Shown: piece by piece, positions 25,887 through 35,023 of the stretch
Numbering within the stretch: the stretch's first letter is position 1
Layout: each line of letters opens with the position of its first letter
From: Chloroflexota bacterium
GTDB taxonomy: Bacteria > Chloroflexota > Anaerolineae > Anaerolineales > Villigracilaceae
Direction: 5' to 3'
Assembly: GCA_016234555.1 (NCBI GenBank)
Contig: JACRBJ010000087.1
Span: 1 to 64,000, forward strand
DNA: 64,000 bases
Program-made: the position numbers and the translations under genes
The notes under the pieces: model-generated
Databases searched by the model: none
Told to the model about the DNA's origin: nothing
The model's input: the letters and a program-made list of their open reading frames with translations, nothing else

Positions 25887-27236
25887 ATGTTCAATCTCCC
25901 CGATGATGAAATTCTTCCTCTCTCCAGAGAACATGTCTTCTGGACGTGGTCCGCACAAGCCAAAGTGAATCCCATCGCCATCAAAAAGGCGAAGGGTGTG
26001 TATTTCTGGGATGTGGACGACAAGAAATATCTCGACTTCAATTCAATGACGATGTGCGTCAACATCGGTCATGGTGATGAGCGCGTCATTAAAGCCATGC
26101 AGGAGCAGGCGGCTGAATTACCTTACGCCGCGCCCGGCATGGCGACTAAAATCCGCGCGCTGGCAAGCAAATTGGTGGCGGAGATCACCCCGCACGGCGC
26201 GTTGACCAAGATCCTGTTTACCCTCGGTGGCGCGGATGCGAACGAAAATGCCATCAAGATCGCGCGGGGATACACCAAGCGCCATAAGATCCTTTCGCGA
26301 TATCGCTCATATCACGGCGCGACGGCGGGGGCAATGGCGGTCACAGGCGACCCGCGCCGCGTGGGTTGGGAGCCGAACCTGATGACGGGCGTGGTGCATT
26401 TCCTCGACCCATATCGCTACCGCTCAACCTTTCATCGCACAAATCCCGATATTTCAGAAGCGGAGTTTGCCCGCGATTACCTCAACCACCTCGAAGAGAT
26501 TATTCTTTACGAAGGTCCCGACTCCATTGCGGGCATCCTCATGGAATCTGTGACCGGCACAAACGGCATCATCATCCCGCCGCAGGGCTACATGCAGGGC
26601 GTCCGTGCCTTGTGCGATAAATACGGCATCGTGATGATTGCCGACGAAGTGATGAGCGGATTTGGTCGTACAGGAGAGATGTTTGCCATCGAGCATTGGG
26701 ATGTCGTCCCAGACATCATGACGATGGCGAAGGGACTCACATCCGCGTATGCTCCGCTGGGCGCAGTGGCGATGAAACCCGAAATTGCGGCGGCTTTCGA
26801 TGCACATGCTTTCGAGAGCGGGCTGACCTACACCTCGCATCCCATTTCGCTGGCGGCGGCGATAGCCAATATCGAAGCCATGAGACAGGATAAGATGGTC
26901 GAGCATTCCGCAAGCATGGGATTGGTCCTGCGCAAGATGTTGACTGACCTGGGCGAAGCACATCCCTCGGTGGGTGAAGTTCGCAATATTGGGTTGTTCG
27001 GGATCATCGAGCTAGTGAGAGACCGCAAGACGAAGGAGCCGATGGCTCCGTGGAACGGGTCATCGCCTGAGATGACCGCTTTCAAGAAGTATTGCACAGA
27101 TCACGGATTGTTCCTCTACACCCACTGGCATACTGTATTAATCATCCCGCCGTTGATTATCACGGAAGAGGAATTGAAGGAAGGGATGGATATTTTGGAT
27201 AAAGCGTTGGAGATTACTGATAAGGCAGTGAAATAA
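25887..27236 (+). CDS. Class III PLP-dependent aminotransferase (taurine-pyruvate type)
   Basis: A 449-residue fold-type I aminotransferase. The cofactor Asp lies in MIADEVMSGFGRTG and the Schiff-base Lys in TMAKGLTSAYAPLGA; the early YFWDVDDKKYLDF and central SYHGATAGAMAVTGD blocks are typical. The pattern is closest to taurine-pyruvate or adenosylmethionine-type omega-aminotransferases. GAGG precedes the ATG. It shares a short intergenic region with the divergent P-loop gene, and its 3' end overlaps the opposite-strand kinase gene by 23 bases. The amine substrate cannot be assigned. Confidence 0.87.
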   Translation: MFNLPDDEILPLSREHVFWTWSAQAKVNPIAIKKAKGVYFWDVDDKKYLDFNSMTMCVNIGHGDERVIKAMQEQAAELPYAAPGMATKIRALASKLVAEITPHGALTKILFTLGGADANENAIKIARGYTKRHKILSRYRSYHGATAGAMAVTGDPRRVGWEPNLMTGVVHFLDPYRYRSTFHRTNPDISEAEFARDYLNHLEEIILYEGPDSIAGILMESVTGTNGIIIPPQGYMQGVRALCDKYGIVMIADEVMSGFGRTGEMFAIEHWDVVPDIMTMAKGLTSAYAPLGAVAMKPEIAAAFDAHAFESGLTYTSHPISLAAAIANIEAMRQDKMVEHSASMGLVLRKMLTDLGEAHPSVGEVRNIGLFGIIELVRDRKTKEPMAPWNGSSPEMTAFKKYCTDHGLFLYTHWHTVLIIPPLIITEEELKEGMDILDKALEITDKAVK

Positions 27237-28296
27237 TAAACGTCGTTCCCTTCCCAACTTCGCTTTCAACATCAATCGTCCCGCCGTGTGCGAGGACGAT
27301 TTGTTTTGTGATGGCAAGTCCGAGGCCGCTATGTGCTCGGTCAGTGCGGGATTTGTCGCCGCGCCAGAATCGGTCGAAGATAAACGGCAGGTCCTCGGGA
27401 GGGATGCCTGAACCTGAGTCTTGTAAAGTAATTTGGGATTGGTTGTTGGTAATTTGAATAACGCGAATGGAAATCTTTCCACCTTGCGATGTGTGGCGGA
27501 GGGAATTCGAGATGAGGTTGGATAATGCCTGATTGAGCCTGTCGTAGTCGGCGGTGAGTTCGAGGGTGGGATCTGAGACTTCGGTTTGCAGGTCAATGCC
27601 GAGGGATGCAGCCTGGGCGGCGAAGCTCGAAGTGAGGTCAGCCATCAGGTCGGCAATCAGGAATCGGGTGGGATGAAGAGGGAGTTGACCGGCTTCGGCG
27701 AGGGATAGAGTCTGCAAATCGTTCACCAGTCGCGCCAGTAGTTGAGTCTCTTCCAGCGTGTTGTTGATGTGTTCGGGCGTCGCCTCGTAGACTCCGTCCA
27801 GAATCCCTTCGAGGTTGCCCTGAATGATGTGAAGCGGCGTGCGGAGTTCGTGGGCGATGTCGGCGGTCAGGTTGCGACGCTGCTGGTCGGCGCGTTCGAG
27901 TTCGGCGATCATGTGATTGAAGCGTCGTGCAAGCTGGCCGAGGTCGCCGGGGAAATGTTCGCGCACGCGCACGCTCAAGTCGCCCTCAGCAACCGCATCG
28001 ATTGCCGACATGACATCTGCCATCGGCGTGCCAAAACGGCGGAAACCCCAGCGACCGATGACCGACGCGATGAACATGAAAAGCAGGGGAAGTCCGCACA
28101 GGGGAATCAAGATGCCGCCATGGAACTCATGTTGCTTTTGCGTGGCAATGAAATAAACAGCGATTGCAATGGCGGCGATCATGAAAAAGGTCATCCCGCC
28201 AAAGACGAATGCCACGCCTCTGAAATAGGCGCGGCGTTTGCCCGTCCAATGTGGCGGCGGGAAGTGGTGGGGACGATGATAGTCGTGTGGTCGCAT
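27214..28296 (-). CDS. Sensor histidine kinase (BaeS-like), His-rich N-terminus
   Basis: A 360-residue kinase. A histidine-rich cytoplasmic tail (residues 4-16 contain five His) precedes transmembrane helices at about 27-50 and 60-82, with almost no external domain between them. HAMP (about 85-135), HisKA with HELRTPL, and an HATPase (NLISNSLRHT, DSGSGIP, GLGLAITKQI) follow. The short loop suggests sensing in the membrane or by the tail. It begins 1 base after the response regulator stop. Copper or another metal is a possible signal given the His-rich neighbour, which is inference. Confidence 0.88.
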   Translation of the reverse strand: MRPHDYHRPHHFPPPHWTGKRRAYFRGVAFVFGGMTFFMIAAIAIAVYFIATQKQHEFHGGILIPLCGLPLLFMFIASVIGRWGFRRFGTPMADVMSAIDAVAEGDLSVRVREHFPGDLGQLARRFNHMIAELERADQQRRNLTADIAHELRTPLHIIQGNLEGILDGVYEATPEHINNTLEETQLLARLVNDLQTLSLAEAGQLPLHPTRFLIADLMADLTSSFAAQAASLGIDLQTEVSDPTLELTADYDRLNQALSNLISNSLRHTSQGGKISIRVIQITNNQSQITLQDSGSGIPPEDLPFIFDRFWRGDKSRTDRAHSGLGLAITKQIVLAHGGTIDVESEVGKGTTFIISLPYQ

Positions 28297-28297
28297 G

Positions 28298-28975
28298 TTA
28301 TCGTTCGATGAAACGGTAGCCGATTCCGTAAACAGTTTCGATCATGTTTTGGTTGGACTCCGCTTCGAGTTTCTTGCGCAGGTTTTTGATGTGTGAGTCC
28401 ACACTGCGATCGATGCTGGACGCGCCGCCGTGCAGATCGTCAAGAAGCTGCTCGCGGGTGAGGGTCTGACCTGGTCGGCTGGCGAGGAGTTGCAACAGCT
28501 TGAACTCGTTGGGAGTCAGCTTGATGGGAATGCCGTTGAAGGTGACCGAATATTTTTCGGCGTCAATCTCCAGTCCGCCCGCGCGGATGACGCTTGGCGC
28601 TTTGACCTCGCCTTTGGTTCGGCGGAGTAGGGCGCGCACGCGGGCGACGAGGGCACGCGGCGAAAATGGCTTGGTGATGTAATCGTCCGCGCCGATTTCC
28701 AAACCTGTGACCTGATCCACTTCCTCGGCGAGGGCGGTGAGCATGATGATCGGCACGCCGCTTTCGCGGCGGAGAATCTTGCAGACTTCGCGACCGTCGA
28801 TTTGGGGGAGCATCAAGTCGAGCACGATGAGATCGGGCTTTTCGCGTCGGGCAGCCGTCAGCGCGGTTTGACCGTCGGTGGCGATGGTAACGCGGAAGCC
28901 GTTCTTCTCCAGATAATCGCGTGCAAGGCGGACGATCTTGGGTTCGTCGTCAACAACGAGGATGAGTTCCTGCAT
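28298..28975 (-). CDS. OmpR-family response regulator
   Basis: A 225-residue DNA-binding regulator. The receiver has the acidic pair in VVDDEPK, phosphoacceptor Asp in LIVLDLMLPQ and the conserved Lys in ITKPFSP. The winged-helix domain is recognised by LTPNEFKLLQLLASRPGQ and VDSHIKNLRKKL...VYGIGYRF. It is the partner of the kinase encoded 1 base downstream. No strong ribosome binding site precedes the ATG. Confidence 0.92.
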   Translation of the reverse strand: MQELILVVDDEPKIVRLARDYLEKNGFRVTIATDGQTALTAARREKPDLIVLDLMLPQIDGREVCKILRRESGVPIIMLTALAEEVDQVTGLEIGADDYITKPFSPRALVARVRALLRRTKGEVKAPSVIRAGGLEIDAEKYSVTFNGIPIKLTPNEFKLLQLLASRPGQTLTREQLLDDLHGGASSIDRSVDSHIKNLRKKLEAESNQNMIETVYGIGYRFIER

Positions 28976-29003
28976 AAGTTAAGTTTACCAAATTACGACT
29001 TGT

Positions 29004-29429
29004 TTATTGCTGCAATTCAATTTTCACTGCCAGCATTTTTTTAGCGGTGCGTTCACAATCTTCAAAGACCGGTACGCCATTTTCATCCATCCTTACCTGC
29101 ACGAACTTCGCTCTTTGCGCGTCCGTTTTGAAGTTGTCAAAAAGTCTTTGTGCGACTGCATGTTCGTCTTCGATAACAGAACCATATCCCTGGGCACTCT
29201 TTCTGTTTAGAATAACCGTAACATTGGCGCCTCCCCGAAGGTTTCGCCACCATTTGCTGCTGCGTTGACTGAAGAGCCACAGTGTATTCCCTTCGCGAAG
29301 GTATGCGGTGGGTGTCGTAATAGGTTTGCCGCTCTTTCGCCCTGTCACGGTAATTAATAGCATGTTCTTACTAACCAAAGAATGAAATGATGACTTTATT
29401 AACCAAGCCATTATAGAATTAATCCACAT
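29004..29429 (-). CDS. DDN-family nitroreductase / F420-type flavin oxidoreductase
   Basis: A 141-residue split-barrel protein of the deazaflavin-dependent nitroreductase family: LLITVTGRKSGKPITTPTAY is the usual opening and WWRNLRGGANVTV the usual central block. Family members use F420, or sometimes FMN, to reduce quinones or nitro compounds. A perfect AAAGGAGG lies 5 bases upstream of the ATG. It is between the His-rich membrane protein and the two-component genes, all on the same strand. Confidence 0.85.
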   Translation of the reverse strand: MWINSIMAWLIKSSFHSLVSKNMLLITVTGRKSGKPITTPTAYLREGNTLWLFSQRSSKWWRNLRGGANVTVILNRKSAQGYGSVIEDEHAVAQRLFDNFKTDAQRAKFVQVRMDENGVPVFEDCERTAKKMLAVKIELQQ

Positions 29430-29479
29430 TTTGCCTCCTTTGATTTACTTTCTTCTTCAATTGCAATTTTTAGATCTGT

Positions 29480-29506
29480 GAAGGGAGCGTGATAGACGCT
29501 CCCTTC
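29480..29506 (-). terminator. Hairpin after the His/Met-rich membrane protein gene
   Basis: An 11-bp perfect stem GAAGGGAGCGT / ACGCTCCCTTC (29480-29490 with 29496-29506) has a 5-base loop, 17 bases beyond the stop on this strand. The following bases are A-rich rather than T-rich on the transcript, so termination may be partial. Confidence 0.55.
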
Positions 29507-29522
29507 GGGTATTTGTTGCTTT

Positions 29523-29981
29523 TTACTCTTCCTTCTTTTCACCTTCAGGCTTTTCGCCATGGGCGCGTTTGTGCCAGTCGCTGAAAATGGGTGGGACGCC
29601 GTCTTCCCAGTGCCTGCCCCACGGACCGTGCATGTGACTACCGTTCCACATCATGCGGCGGAAGAAGAGCATCTTCATCGCGCCGAGGAACAGGAACAGG
29701 AAGATGATGGAGCCGCAGATCGCGCCGATGGGGTTAAAGAAGCCGTGATGGAAGGGCATGGGCTGGTAACCATACCCAAAGCCGTGTCCATATGACATGA
29801 AGGGCGCAGGAACAGCCTGTCCATTTTCCGCGGCTTTCTCGATGGCTTTGGCAACGGCGGGAGCCTGTGAAACTCCCTGCGCCATGCCCGCGCGGTAACC
29901 GAATGCTCCAGCGCCAGCAATAAGTCCGAGGACAATTACTGCACCGAGGACACGAAGCCAGATAAACGAACCGTTTTTCAT
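29523..29981 (-). CDS. His/Met/Gly-rich membrane protein, function unknown
   Basis: A 152-residue protein not matched to a named family. It has transmembrane helices at about 9-28 and 83-106. Between them is an Ala-rich stretch and a Gly/Tyr/His/Met/Pro-rich segment (MSYGHGFGYGYQPMPFHHG). A second His/Met/Trp-rich segment (WNGSHMHGPWGRHW) follows helix 2, and the tail is charged (EKPEGEKKEE). GGAGGTAAAA precedes the ATG. Clusters of His and Met suggest metal binding, and the OmpR/BaeS-like pair downstream could regulate it. Similar short His-rich proteins often sit next to envelope-stress or metal two-component systems. Confidence 0.6.
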   Translation of the reverse strand: MKNGSFIWLRVLGAVIVLGLIAGAGAFGYRAGMAQGVSQAPAVAKAIEKAAENGQAVPAPFMSYGHGFGYGYQPMPFHHGFFNPIGAICGSIIFLFLFLGAMKMLFFRRMMWNGSHMHGPWGRHWEDGVPPIFSDWHKRAHGEKPEGEKKEE

Positions 29982-30118
29982 TTTTACCTCCAGTAGGTGA
30001 TTGATTTGGTTTGTTTTACACCCCTACTATAGCAATCCATTATGGAGGAATTATGGACGGGCGCGGCAGGGTTTGTGGAGGTTTGGGATTGTTAAAGGCG
30101 AAACCCTTCACAAGCTTC

Positions 30119-30147
30119 TTGACAGGGATTTTCTTTGCCCGTAAAAT
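30119..30147 (+). promoter_or_regulatory. Near-consensus sigma70-type promoter for the ABC-2 operon
   Basis: A perfect TTGACA (30119-30124) is followed after exactly 17 bases by TAAAAT (30142-30147). This is the best housekeeping promoter I see in the window and lies about 85 bases before the ABC ATPase start, giving a moderate leader. Confidence 0.8.
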
Positions 30148-30231
30148 GTAGAACATTTATTCTGGTTCCGCAAGGGTTTTGTGACCTCGACCAGTTTTCC
30201 GTTGCAGTGAAATCAAAGGTGGATTTCGTTT

Positions 30232-31254
30232 ATGAGCCTGATACATGTCAAAGACTTAAGCAAGCATTTCAAAATCCTCAACCGCCGCGAGGGATTGGGC
30301 GGTGCATTTCGTGACCTGTTCTCGGGGAGTTATCGAACCGTCGAAGCAGTGGCAGGCGTCTCGTTCGATATCGAAGCGGGTGAAATCGTCGGCTATATCG
30401 GACCGAACGGCGCGGGCAAATCAACCACCATCAAGATGATGACAGGCATCCTCAAGCCGACGGGCGGACAGATCCAGGTCAACGGGCTGGCTCCGTACGA
30501 AAATCGCATCCGCCAGGCGCAGATCATGGGCGTGGTGTTTGGTCAGCGGACACAGTTGTGGTGGGATCTGCCCGTGATCGAGTCGTTCAAGATATTGAAG
30601 GAAATCTACAAGGTTGACCAAAAGACCTTCGACGAGCACATGAACATGTTCAACGAACTGGTGGGTTTGAAGGGGCTGTATTCGCAGCAGGTGCGCACGC
30701 TGTCGCTGGGACAGCGCATGTTGTGCGATATCACCGCCTCCTTCCTGCATAACCCGCAGGTTGTGTTTTTGGACGAGCCCACCATTGGGTTGGACATTGC
30801 GGTCAAGGCGAAGATGCGTTCGATCATCAAGCACTTGAATCAGACGCGCAACACCACCATCATCCTGACCACTCACGATCTGGGCGACGTGGAAGCCTTG
30901 TGCAATCGCATCATCATCATCGACAAGGGCAAAATCCTTTACGATGGCGACATCAAACGGGTGAATGCCCTGTTCGGCGCGTATCGCACTTTGAAGTTGC
31001 AGATCGACGGGTTTTCCGAATCCACGCTGCAAAGCTTGAGAGATAAACTCATGGAGTGTTTCGGCGGCGACCACGGAATCGCCATCGGCGAAACCGAGGA
31101 GTTCTGGACCGATGTCACCATCGACCAAGCACGTACCCCGCTGTCGGATGTGCTGAACCACGTCATGACCAACTTCCCCGTGTCCGATGTGCGCATCGTC
31201 GAAATCTCGATGGAGAACGTCGTCCGCAAAGTTTACGATGGAGCGTTGTCATGA
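30232..31254 (+). CDS. ABC-2 type transporter ATP-binding protein (COG4586-like)
   Basis: A 340-residue ATPase of the group whose partners are two ABC-2 permeases. Walker A GPNGAGKSTTIKMMTG is at about 63-78, the signature-like SLGQRMLCDI and Walker B VVFLDEPTIGLD follow, and the switch His is in LTTHDLGD. The N-terminal HFKILNRREG region and long C-terminal domain (about 245-340) are usual for COG4586. The stop overlaps the first permease start by 4 bases. Such systems are exporters of unknown substrate. Confidence 0.88.
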   Translation: MSLIHVKDLSKHFKILNRREGLGGAFRDLFSGSYRTVEAVAGVSFDIEAGEIVGYIGPNGAGKSTTIKMMTGILKPTGGQIQVNGLAPYENRIRQAQIMGVVFGQRTQLWWDLPVIESFKILKEIYKVDQKTFDEHMNMFNELVGLKGLYSQQVRTLSLGQRMLCDITASFLHNPQVVFLDEPTIGLDIAVKAKMRSIIKHLNQTRNTTIILTTHDLGDVEALCNRIIIIDKGKILYDGDIKRVNALFGAYRTLKLQIDGFSESTLQSLRDKLMECFGGDHGIAIGETEEFWTDVTIDQARTPLSDVLNHVMTNFPVSDVRIVEISMENVVRKVYDGALS

Positions 31255-32042
31255 GAGGCTATCTGGCGGTCCTGCGTGGAAGTTTTATGGTTGGGGTGGT
31301 CTATCGCTTCGGCTTCCTGTTCAACATCATCGGCAACATCGTTTACCTCGGCGTTGCCTACTATCTTTGGAAAAGCATTTACCGATATTCCGATACCATC
31401 CGCGGCTTGACCTTCAACGAGACCTTTTTGTACGTGGGACTTGGCAGCGCGATCTTCATCCTGCTCAAGACCTACGTGGACTGGTTCCTCAACTTCGAGA
31501 TTCGGGAAGGCTCCATCGCCAGTTACCTGATCAAGCCGGTTGACTTTGGGTTGTACTATCTTTTCATTAGCTTTGGTTCGGTCTTGATGAATCTGGCTGC
31601 CATCACGCTTCCCACCATTGTCATGATGCTTTTTGTGTTCAAGGTCAAGTTTACGCTGGGACCGGGGCTGATTCTCCTGCCGCTGAGTTTGTTCATGGCG
31701 TTCATGATCAGTTTTTGCTTTGACTATTTCATCGGCTTGCTTGGCTTCTATTCCGAGTCGGTCTGGGGAATGAGTACGGTCAAGGAAATCATCGTAACCG
31801 TTTTTTCGGGCGCGCTGATTCCCTTGCAGTTCTTTCCCGACTGGCTGCAAAATGTTTTGCTTTGGCTTCCCTTTCAGGCAATCTATCACACCCCGCTGAT
31901 GATGATTACCAGACCCGATCAAGGCTGGGATGTTTTCCTGCCCATGCTGCTCGTGCAATTGGTTTGGGTCGTCGTGTTGTTCGTCGGCACGCGCCTGTTC
32001 TACAACCAGGCGATCAAAGTCCTGCGGGTGAGCGGAGGTTGA
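31251..32042 (+). CDS. ABC-2 family permease (COG4587-like)
   Basis: A 263-residue membrane protein with about six transmembrane helices and a LIKPVDFGLYY motif near residue 95, as in COG4587 permeases. The ATG at 31251 overlaps the ATPase stop (ATGA); a longer in-frame extension into the ATPase gene is not credible. It forms the exporter channel together with the next protein. Confidence 0.85.
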   Translation: MRGYLAVLRGSFMVGVVYRFGFLFNIIGNIVYLGVAYYLWKSIYRYSDTIRGLTFNETFLYVGLGSAIFILLKTYVDWFLNFEIREGSIASYLIKPVDFGLYYLFISFGSVLMNLAAITLPTIVMMLFVFKVKFTLGPGLILLPLSLFMAFMISFCFDYFIGLLGFYSESVWGMSTVKEIIVTVFSGALIPLQFFPDWLQNVLLWLPFQAIYHTPLMMITRPDQGWDVFLPMLLVQLVWVVVLFVGTRLFYNQAIKVLRVSGG

Positions 32043-32043
32043 G

Positions 32044-32841
32044 ATGAGAACCATTGGCGAATATCTCCGTTTGTATTTCATCATCGAGGCGCAGTACATC
32101 AAAGCCCGCATGCAATACCGCGCCGACTTCATCATCAGTTCGGTTGGGATGTTCTTCTCGAGCCTGGCGACGCTCGGCATCTTCTGGGTGATCCTCGAAT
32201 CCGTGCCCGACCTCGCGGGCTGGTCGCTGATGGAGATGGTTTTTATCTACGCCTTCTACATGATCGCGATCTCGCCCATGCAAATTCTGTTCGACCACGC
32301 CTGGCAGCTGCGCTTCCACATCCAGCAGGGAACCTTTCTGAAGTACTACTTCCGCCCGCTCAACATGATGTTCTATTACATGTCCGAGATGTTCGACCTA
32401 AAGGGCTTGACCCAGCTGGCGGTGGGAATCATCCTGCTGGTATATTCCTCGATCCAGCTTCACCTTGACTGGACTCTGTTCCGAATCGCGCTGCTGCTCG
32501 TTGCGCTTTTCAGCGCCGCGCTGGTGCAGATTTCCATCATCGTGGCTGCGTCCTGCGCCTCCTTCTGGGTGATCGACTCCTATCCCGTGCTTGGTCTGGC
32601 TTGGAAACTGCGCGAGTTCTCTCCCTATCCGATGACGATCTTCGACGGCGCGTTTCGCTTCGTCTTTACCTTCGTCATCCCGATTGGGTTTGTTTCCTTC
32701 TACCCCTCGCAGTTGTTTCTGCGTCCGCAGGAGGTGTCCCCGCTTGTGTATTTTTCCCCGATCATCGGCATCGGCTTGTTCGCGCTGACCTACTGGATAT
32801 GGACGAAGGGAGTGAACAGCTACACGGGGACGGGGTCGTAG
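32044..32841 (+). CDS. ABC-2 family permease (COG3694-like)
   Basis: A 265-residue membrane protein with about six transmembrane helices. An early QYIKARMQYRADFI segment and central GTFLKYYFRPLN resemble COG3694 permeases. It begins 1 base after the preceding stop. Together the three genes encode a complete heteromeric exporter. Confidence 0.85.
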   Translation: MRTIGEYLRLYFIIEAQYIKARMQYRADFIISSVGMFFSSLATLGIFWVILESVPDLAGWSLMEMVFIYAFYMIAISPMQILFDHAWQLRFHIQQGTFLKYYFRPLNMMFYYMSEMFDLKGLTQLAVGIILLVYSSIQLHLDWTLFRIALLLVALFSAALVQISIIVAASCASFWVIDSYPVLGLAWKLREFSPYPMTIFDGAFRFVFTFVIPIGFVSFYPSQLFLRPQEVSPLVYFSPIIGIGLFALTYWIWTKGVNSYTGTGS

Positions 32842-32900
32842 CGGAGCTGTGATGTAACTTTTCCCATCTCAGGGTATCCAATTGAGTGCAAATCTGTAAT

Positions 32901-32927
32901 AATTGAGACGAAAACATCGTCTCAATT
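32901..32927. terminator. 11-bp perfect hairpin upstream of trxB
   Basis: AATTGAGACGA (32901-32911) pairs with TCGTCTCAATT (32917-32927) around AAACA and is followed by TTG. It lies between the ABC-2 operon and trxB, 31 bases before the trxB start, so it could be the exporter terminator or an operator or leader hairpin for trxB. Confidence 0.5.
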
Positions 32928-32957
32928 TTGCTTCAAATCCATTCTTAGGAAAACAAC

Positions 32958-33887
32958 ATGGCGAACGAAAAACACGTGAAAGTATTGATCCTTGGCTCTG
33001 GACCCGCAGGCTTGTCTGCGGCTTTGTACGCGGCGCGGGCGGAGTTGAATCCTGTGGTGTTGACCGGGATGCAGTTGGGCGGTCAAGCCGCATTGACTCA
33101 CGTCATCGAGAATTATCCTGGCTTTCCAACAGGCGTCGGCGGGGCGGAACTCGGCGAGTTGTTCCAGAAACAGGCGGAACATTTCGGCGCGAAGGTCGAA
33201 TTTGACATGGCGCACGAAGTCGACTTTTCCCAACGCCCTTACACGGTCAAGACCGACAGCGGAGTCTACAAAGCCGACACGTTGATCATCTCCACGGGCG
33301 CAAGTTCGATTCACTTGAACGTCCCTGGCGAGGTCGAGATGACGGGACGCGGCGTCTCCTACTGCGCCACCTGCGACGGCTGGTTCTTCAAGGAGAAGAA
33401 GGTCGTGGTGGTGGGCGGTGGCGACAGCGCATTCGAAGAAGCGCTCTTCATCACCCGCTACGCTTCCTCCGTCACACTCATCCACCGCCGCGAGGAGTTC
33501 CGCGCGGGCGTACTTTTGCAGAAGAGGGCGAAGGAACATCCCAAAATGAATTTCATCTTCAACACGGTCGTGACCGAAGTGGCGCAGGGTGACAAACTCA
33601 CAACCCTCAAACTCAGGAACGTCAAGACAGGTGAAGAATCTAACTTTGAGACCGATGGTTTGTTCATCTTCATTGGACATTCGCCAAATACGGAAATGTT
33701 CAAAGGCAAACTCGAAATGAGCGATCTCGGCTACATCAAGGTCAACGACAGAATGGAGACCAACGTTCCAGGCGTGTACGCGGCAGGCGAAGCGGCGGAC
33801 CCAACTTTCAGGCAGGTGATTACATCTGCAGGCATGGGTGCGGCGGCAGCCATTCAGGCAACGAGGTTCCTCGAAGCCGAGGAATGA
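32958..33887 (+). CDS. trxB: Thioredoxin-disulfide reductase
   Basis: A 309-residue FAD/NADPH flavoenzyme that reduces thioredoxin. The FAD motif is GSGPAGLSAALYAARAEL, the redox disulfide is CATCDGWF, the NADPH motif is VVGGGDSAFEEALF, and the late FAD motif is GVYAAGEAAD. The usual residue after CATCDG is altered to Trp, which is a mild variation. It could feed the CcdA/TlpA pair earlier in the window. A strong terminator follows. Confidence 0.93.
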   Translation: MANEKHVKVLILGSGPAGLSAALYAARAELNPVVLTGMQLGGQAALTHVIENYPGFPTGVGGAELGELFQKQAEHFGAKVEFDMAHEVDFSQRPYTVKTDSGVYKADTLIISTGASSIHLNVPGEVEMTGRGVSYCATCDGWFFKEKKVVVVGGGDSAFEEALFITRYASSVTLIHRREEFRAGVLLQKRAKEHPKMNFIFNTVVTEVAQGDKLTTLKLRNVKTGEESNFETDGLFIFIGHSPNTEMFKGKLEMSDLGYIKVNDRMETNVPGVYAAGEAADPTFRQVITSAGMGAAAAIQATRFLEAEE

Positions 33888-33897
33888 AAATATGCAG

Positions 33898-33932
33898 GAA
33901 GAACTCCTTTTAAATGGGAGTTCTTCTTTTTT
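33898..33932 (+). terminator. Intrinsic terminator after trxB
   Basis: GAAGAACTCC (33898-33907) pairs with GGAGTTCTTC (33917-33926), followed directly by TTTTTTG. A clear rho-independent terminator 11 bases after the stop. Confidence 0.9.
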
Positions 33933-34049
33933 GCGCGGGGATGACGATTTCAAGATTATGACATTTTGTACTAATAATCCGCGCTGGTTTCGGATAAAAT
34001 TAACAAAGATTTCTGTAGGAAAAATCGCCAAATATTTCTCGGAGGAACA

Positions 34050-34985
34050 ATGAAAAAGATTTCCATTATAGGCGCCGGTAACACCGGCGCAACCACTGCC
34101 CATTGGCTTGCTGAACGTGAGATTGCGGACGTTGTCCTGCTGGATGTGGTGGAGGGAATGCCGCAAGGCAAGGGATTGGATTTGCTGGAGGCAATGCCAA
34201 TCATCGGCAGGGACACCAAGGTCAAAGGCACGAACGATTTTGCCGACACAAAGGATTCCGACATCGTCATCATTACAGCGGGGATCGCGCGCAAGCCAGG
34301 CATGAGCCGCGACGACCTGTTGAAGACCAATGCGGAGATCGTGGGTAACGCCGCCACCGAATCGTTGAAATATTCCCCCAACGCCATTTTCATCGTGTTG
34401 ACCAACCCGCTGGACACGATGGCATACCTTGTGATGAAGAAGACCGGCCTGCCGCGCGAGCGGGTCATCGGTCAGGCTGGGATTTTGGACTCCGCCCGCA
34501 TGCGTGCCTTCGTCGCAATGGAGACAGGTGTCAGCGTGGAAAACATCCAGTGTTACGTCCTTGGCGGACACGGCGATGAGATGGTCCCGTTGACCCGCCA
34601 CTCCAATATCGCCGGTATTCCCCTGCGCGATTATCTCCCCGCCGACAAGCTCGAAGCCATTGTCAACCGCACGCGCAAGGGCGGCGGCGAGATCGTAAAC
34701 CTGCTCAAGACGGGATCGGCGTTTTATGCCCCCGCGATGGCTTGCGCCCAAATGGCGGACGCCATCCTGAAGGACAAGAAATTGATCGTGCCATGCGCCG
34801 CCTACATGAAGGGCGAGTATGGTCTGAACGACATGTACTTTGGTGTGCCTGTGATGCTGGGGGCGGGCGGCTTGGAAAAAATCATCGAATACAAGTTCGA
34901 TGAGGCTGAGAAAGCCATGTTCGAGAAATCTGCTGCGTCAGTCAAGGAAACCCATGAGGCTCTCAAGAGCCTGGTGGCGCTCTAA
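34050..34985 (+). CDS. mdh: Malate dehydrogenase (LDH-like type)
   Basis: A 311-residue NAD-dependent dehydrogenase. The Rossmann motif is IGAGNTGATTAHWL (about 6-19). The substrate-binding region has RKPGMSRDDLLKTN with the two Arg typical of malate specificity, the conserved TNPLD is present, and the catalytic His is in GGHGDEMVPL. GGAGGAACA precedes the ATG. It is 38 bases before citrate synthase in the same orientation, so two successive TCA-cycle enzymes are co-expressed. Confidence 0.95.
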   Translation: MKKISIIGAGNTGATTAHWLAEREIADVVLLDVVEGMPQGKGLDLLEAMPIIGRDTKVKGTNDFADTKDSDIVIITAGIARKPGMSRDDLLKTNAEIVGNAATESLKYSPNAIFIVLTNPLDTMAYLVMKKTGLPRERVIGQAGILDSARMRAFVAMETGVSVENIQCYVLGGHGDEMVPLTRHSNIAGIPLRDYLPADKLEAIVNRTRKGGGEIVNLLKTGSAFYAPAMACAQMADAILKDKKLIVPCAAYMKGEYGLNDMYFGVPVMLGAGGLEKIIEYKFDEAEKAMFEKSAASVKETHEALKSLVAL

Positions 34986-35023
34986 ATTTCTTAATCCAGA
35001 GGTAGTAAAGAGAGGAGAGTACC

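Noticed and set aside
32922..34751. A 609-codon open frame on the - strand
   Set aside because: It lies opposite trxB and mdh, which have complete motifs and their own ribosome binding sites. It has no recognisable domain and reflects codon bias on the other strand.
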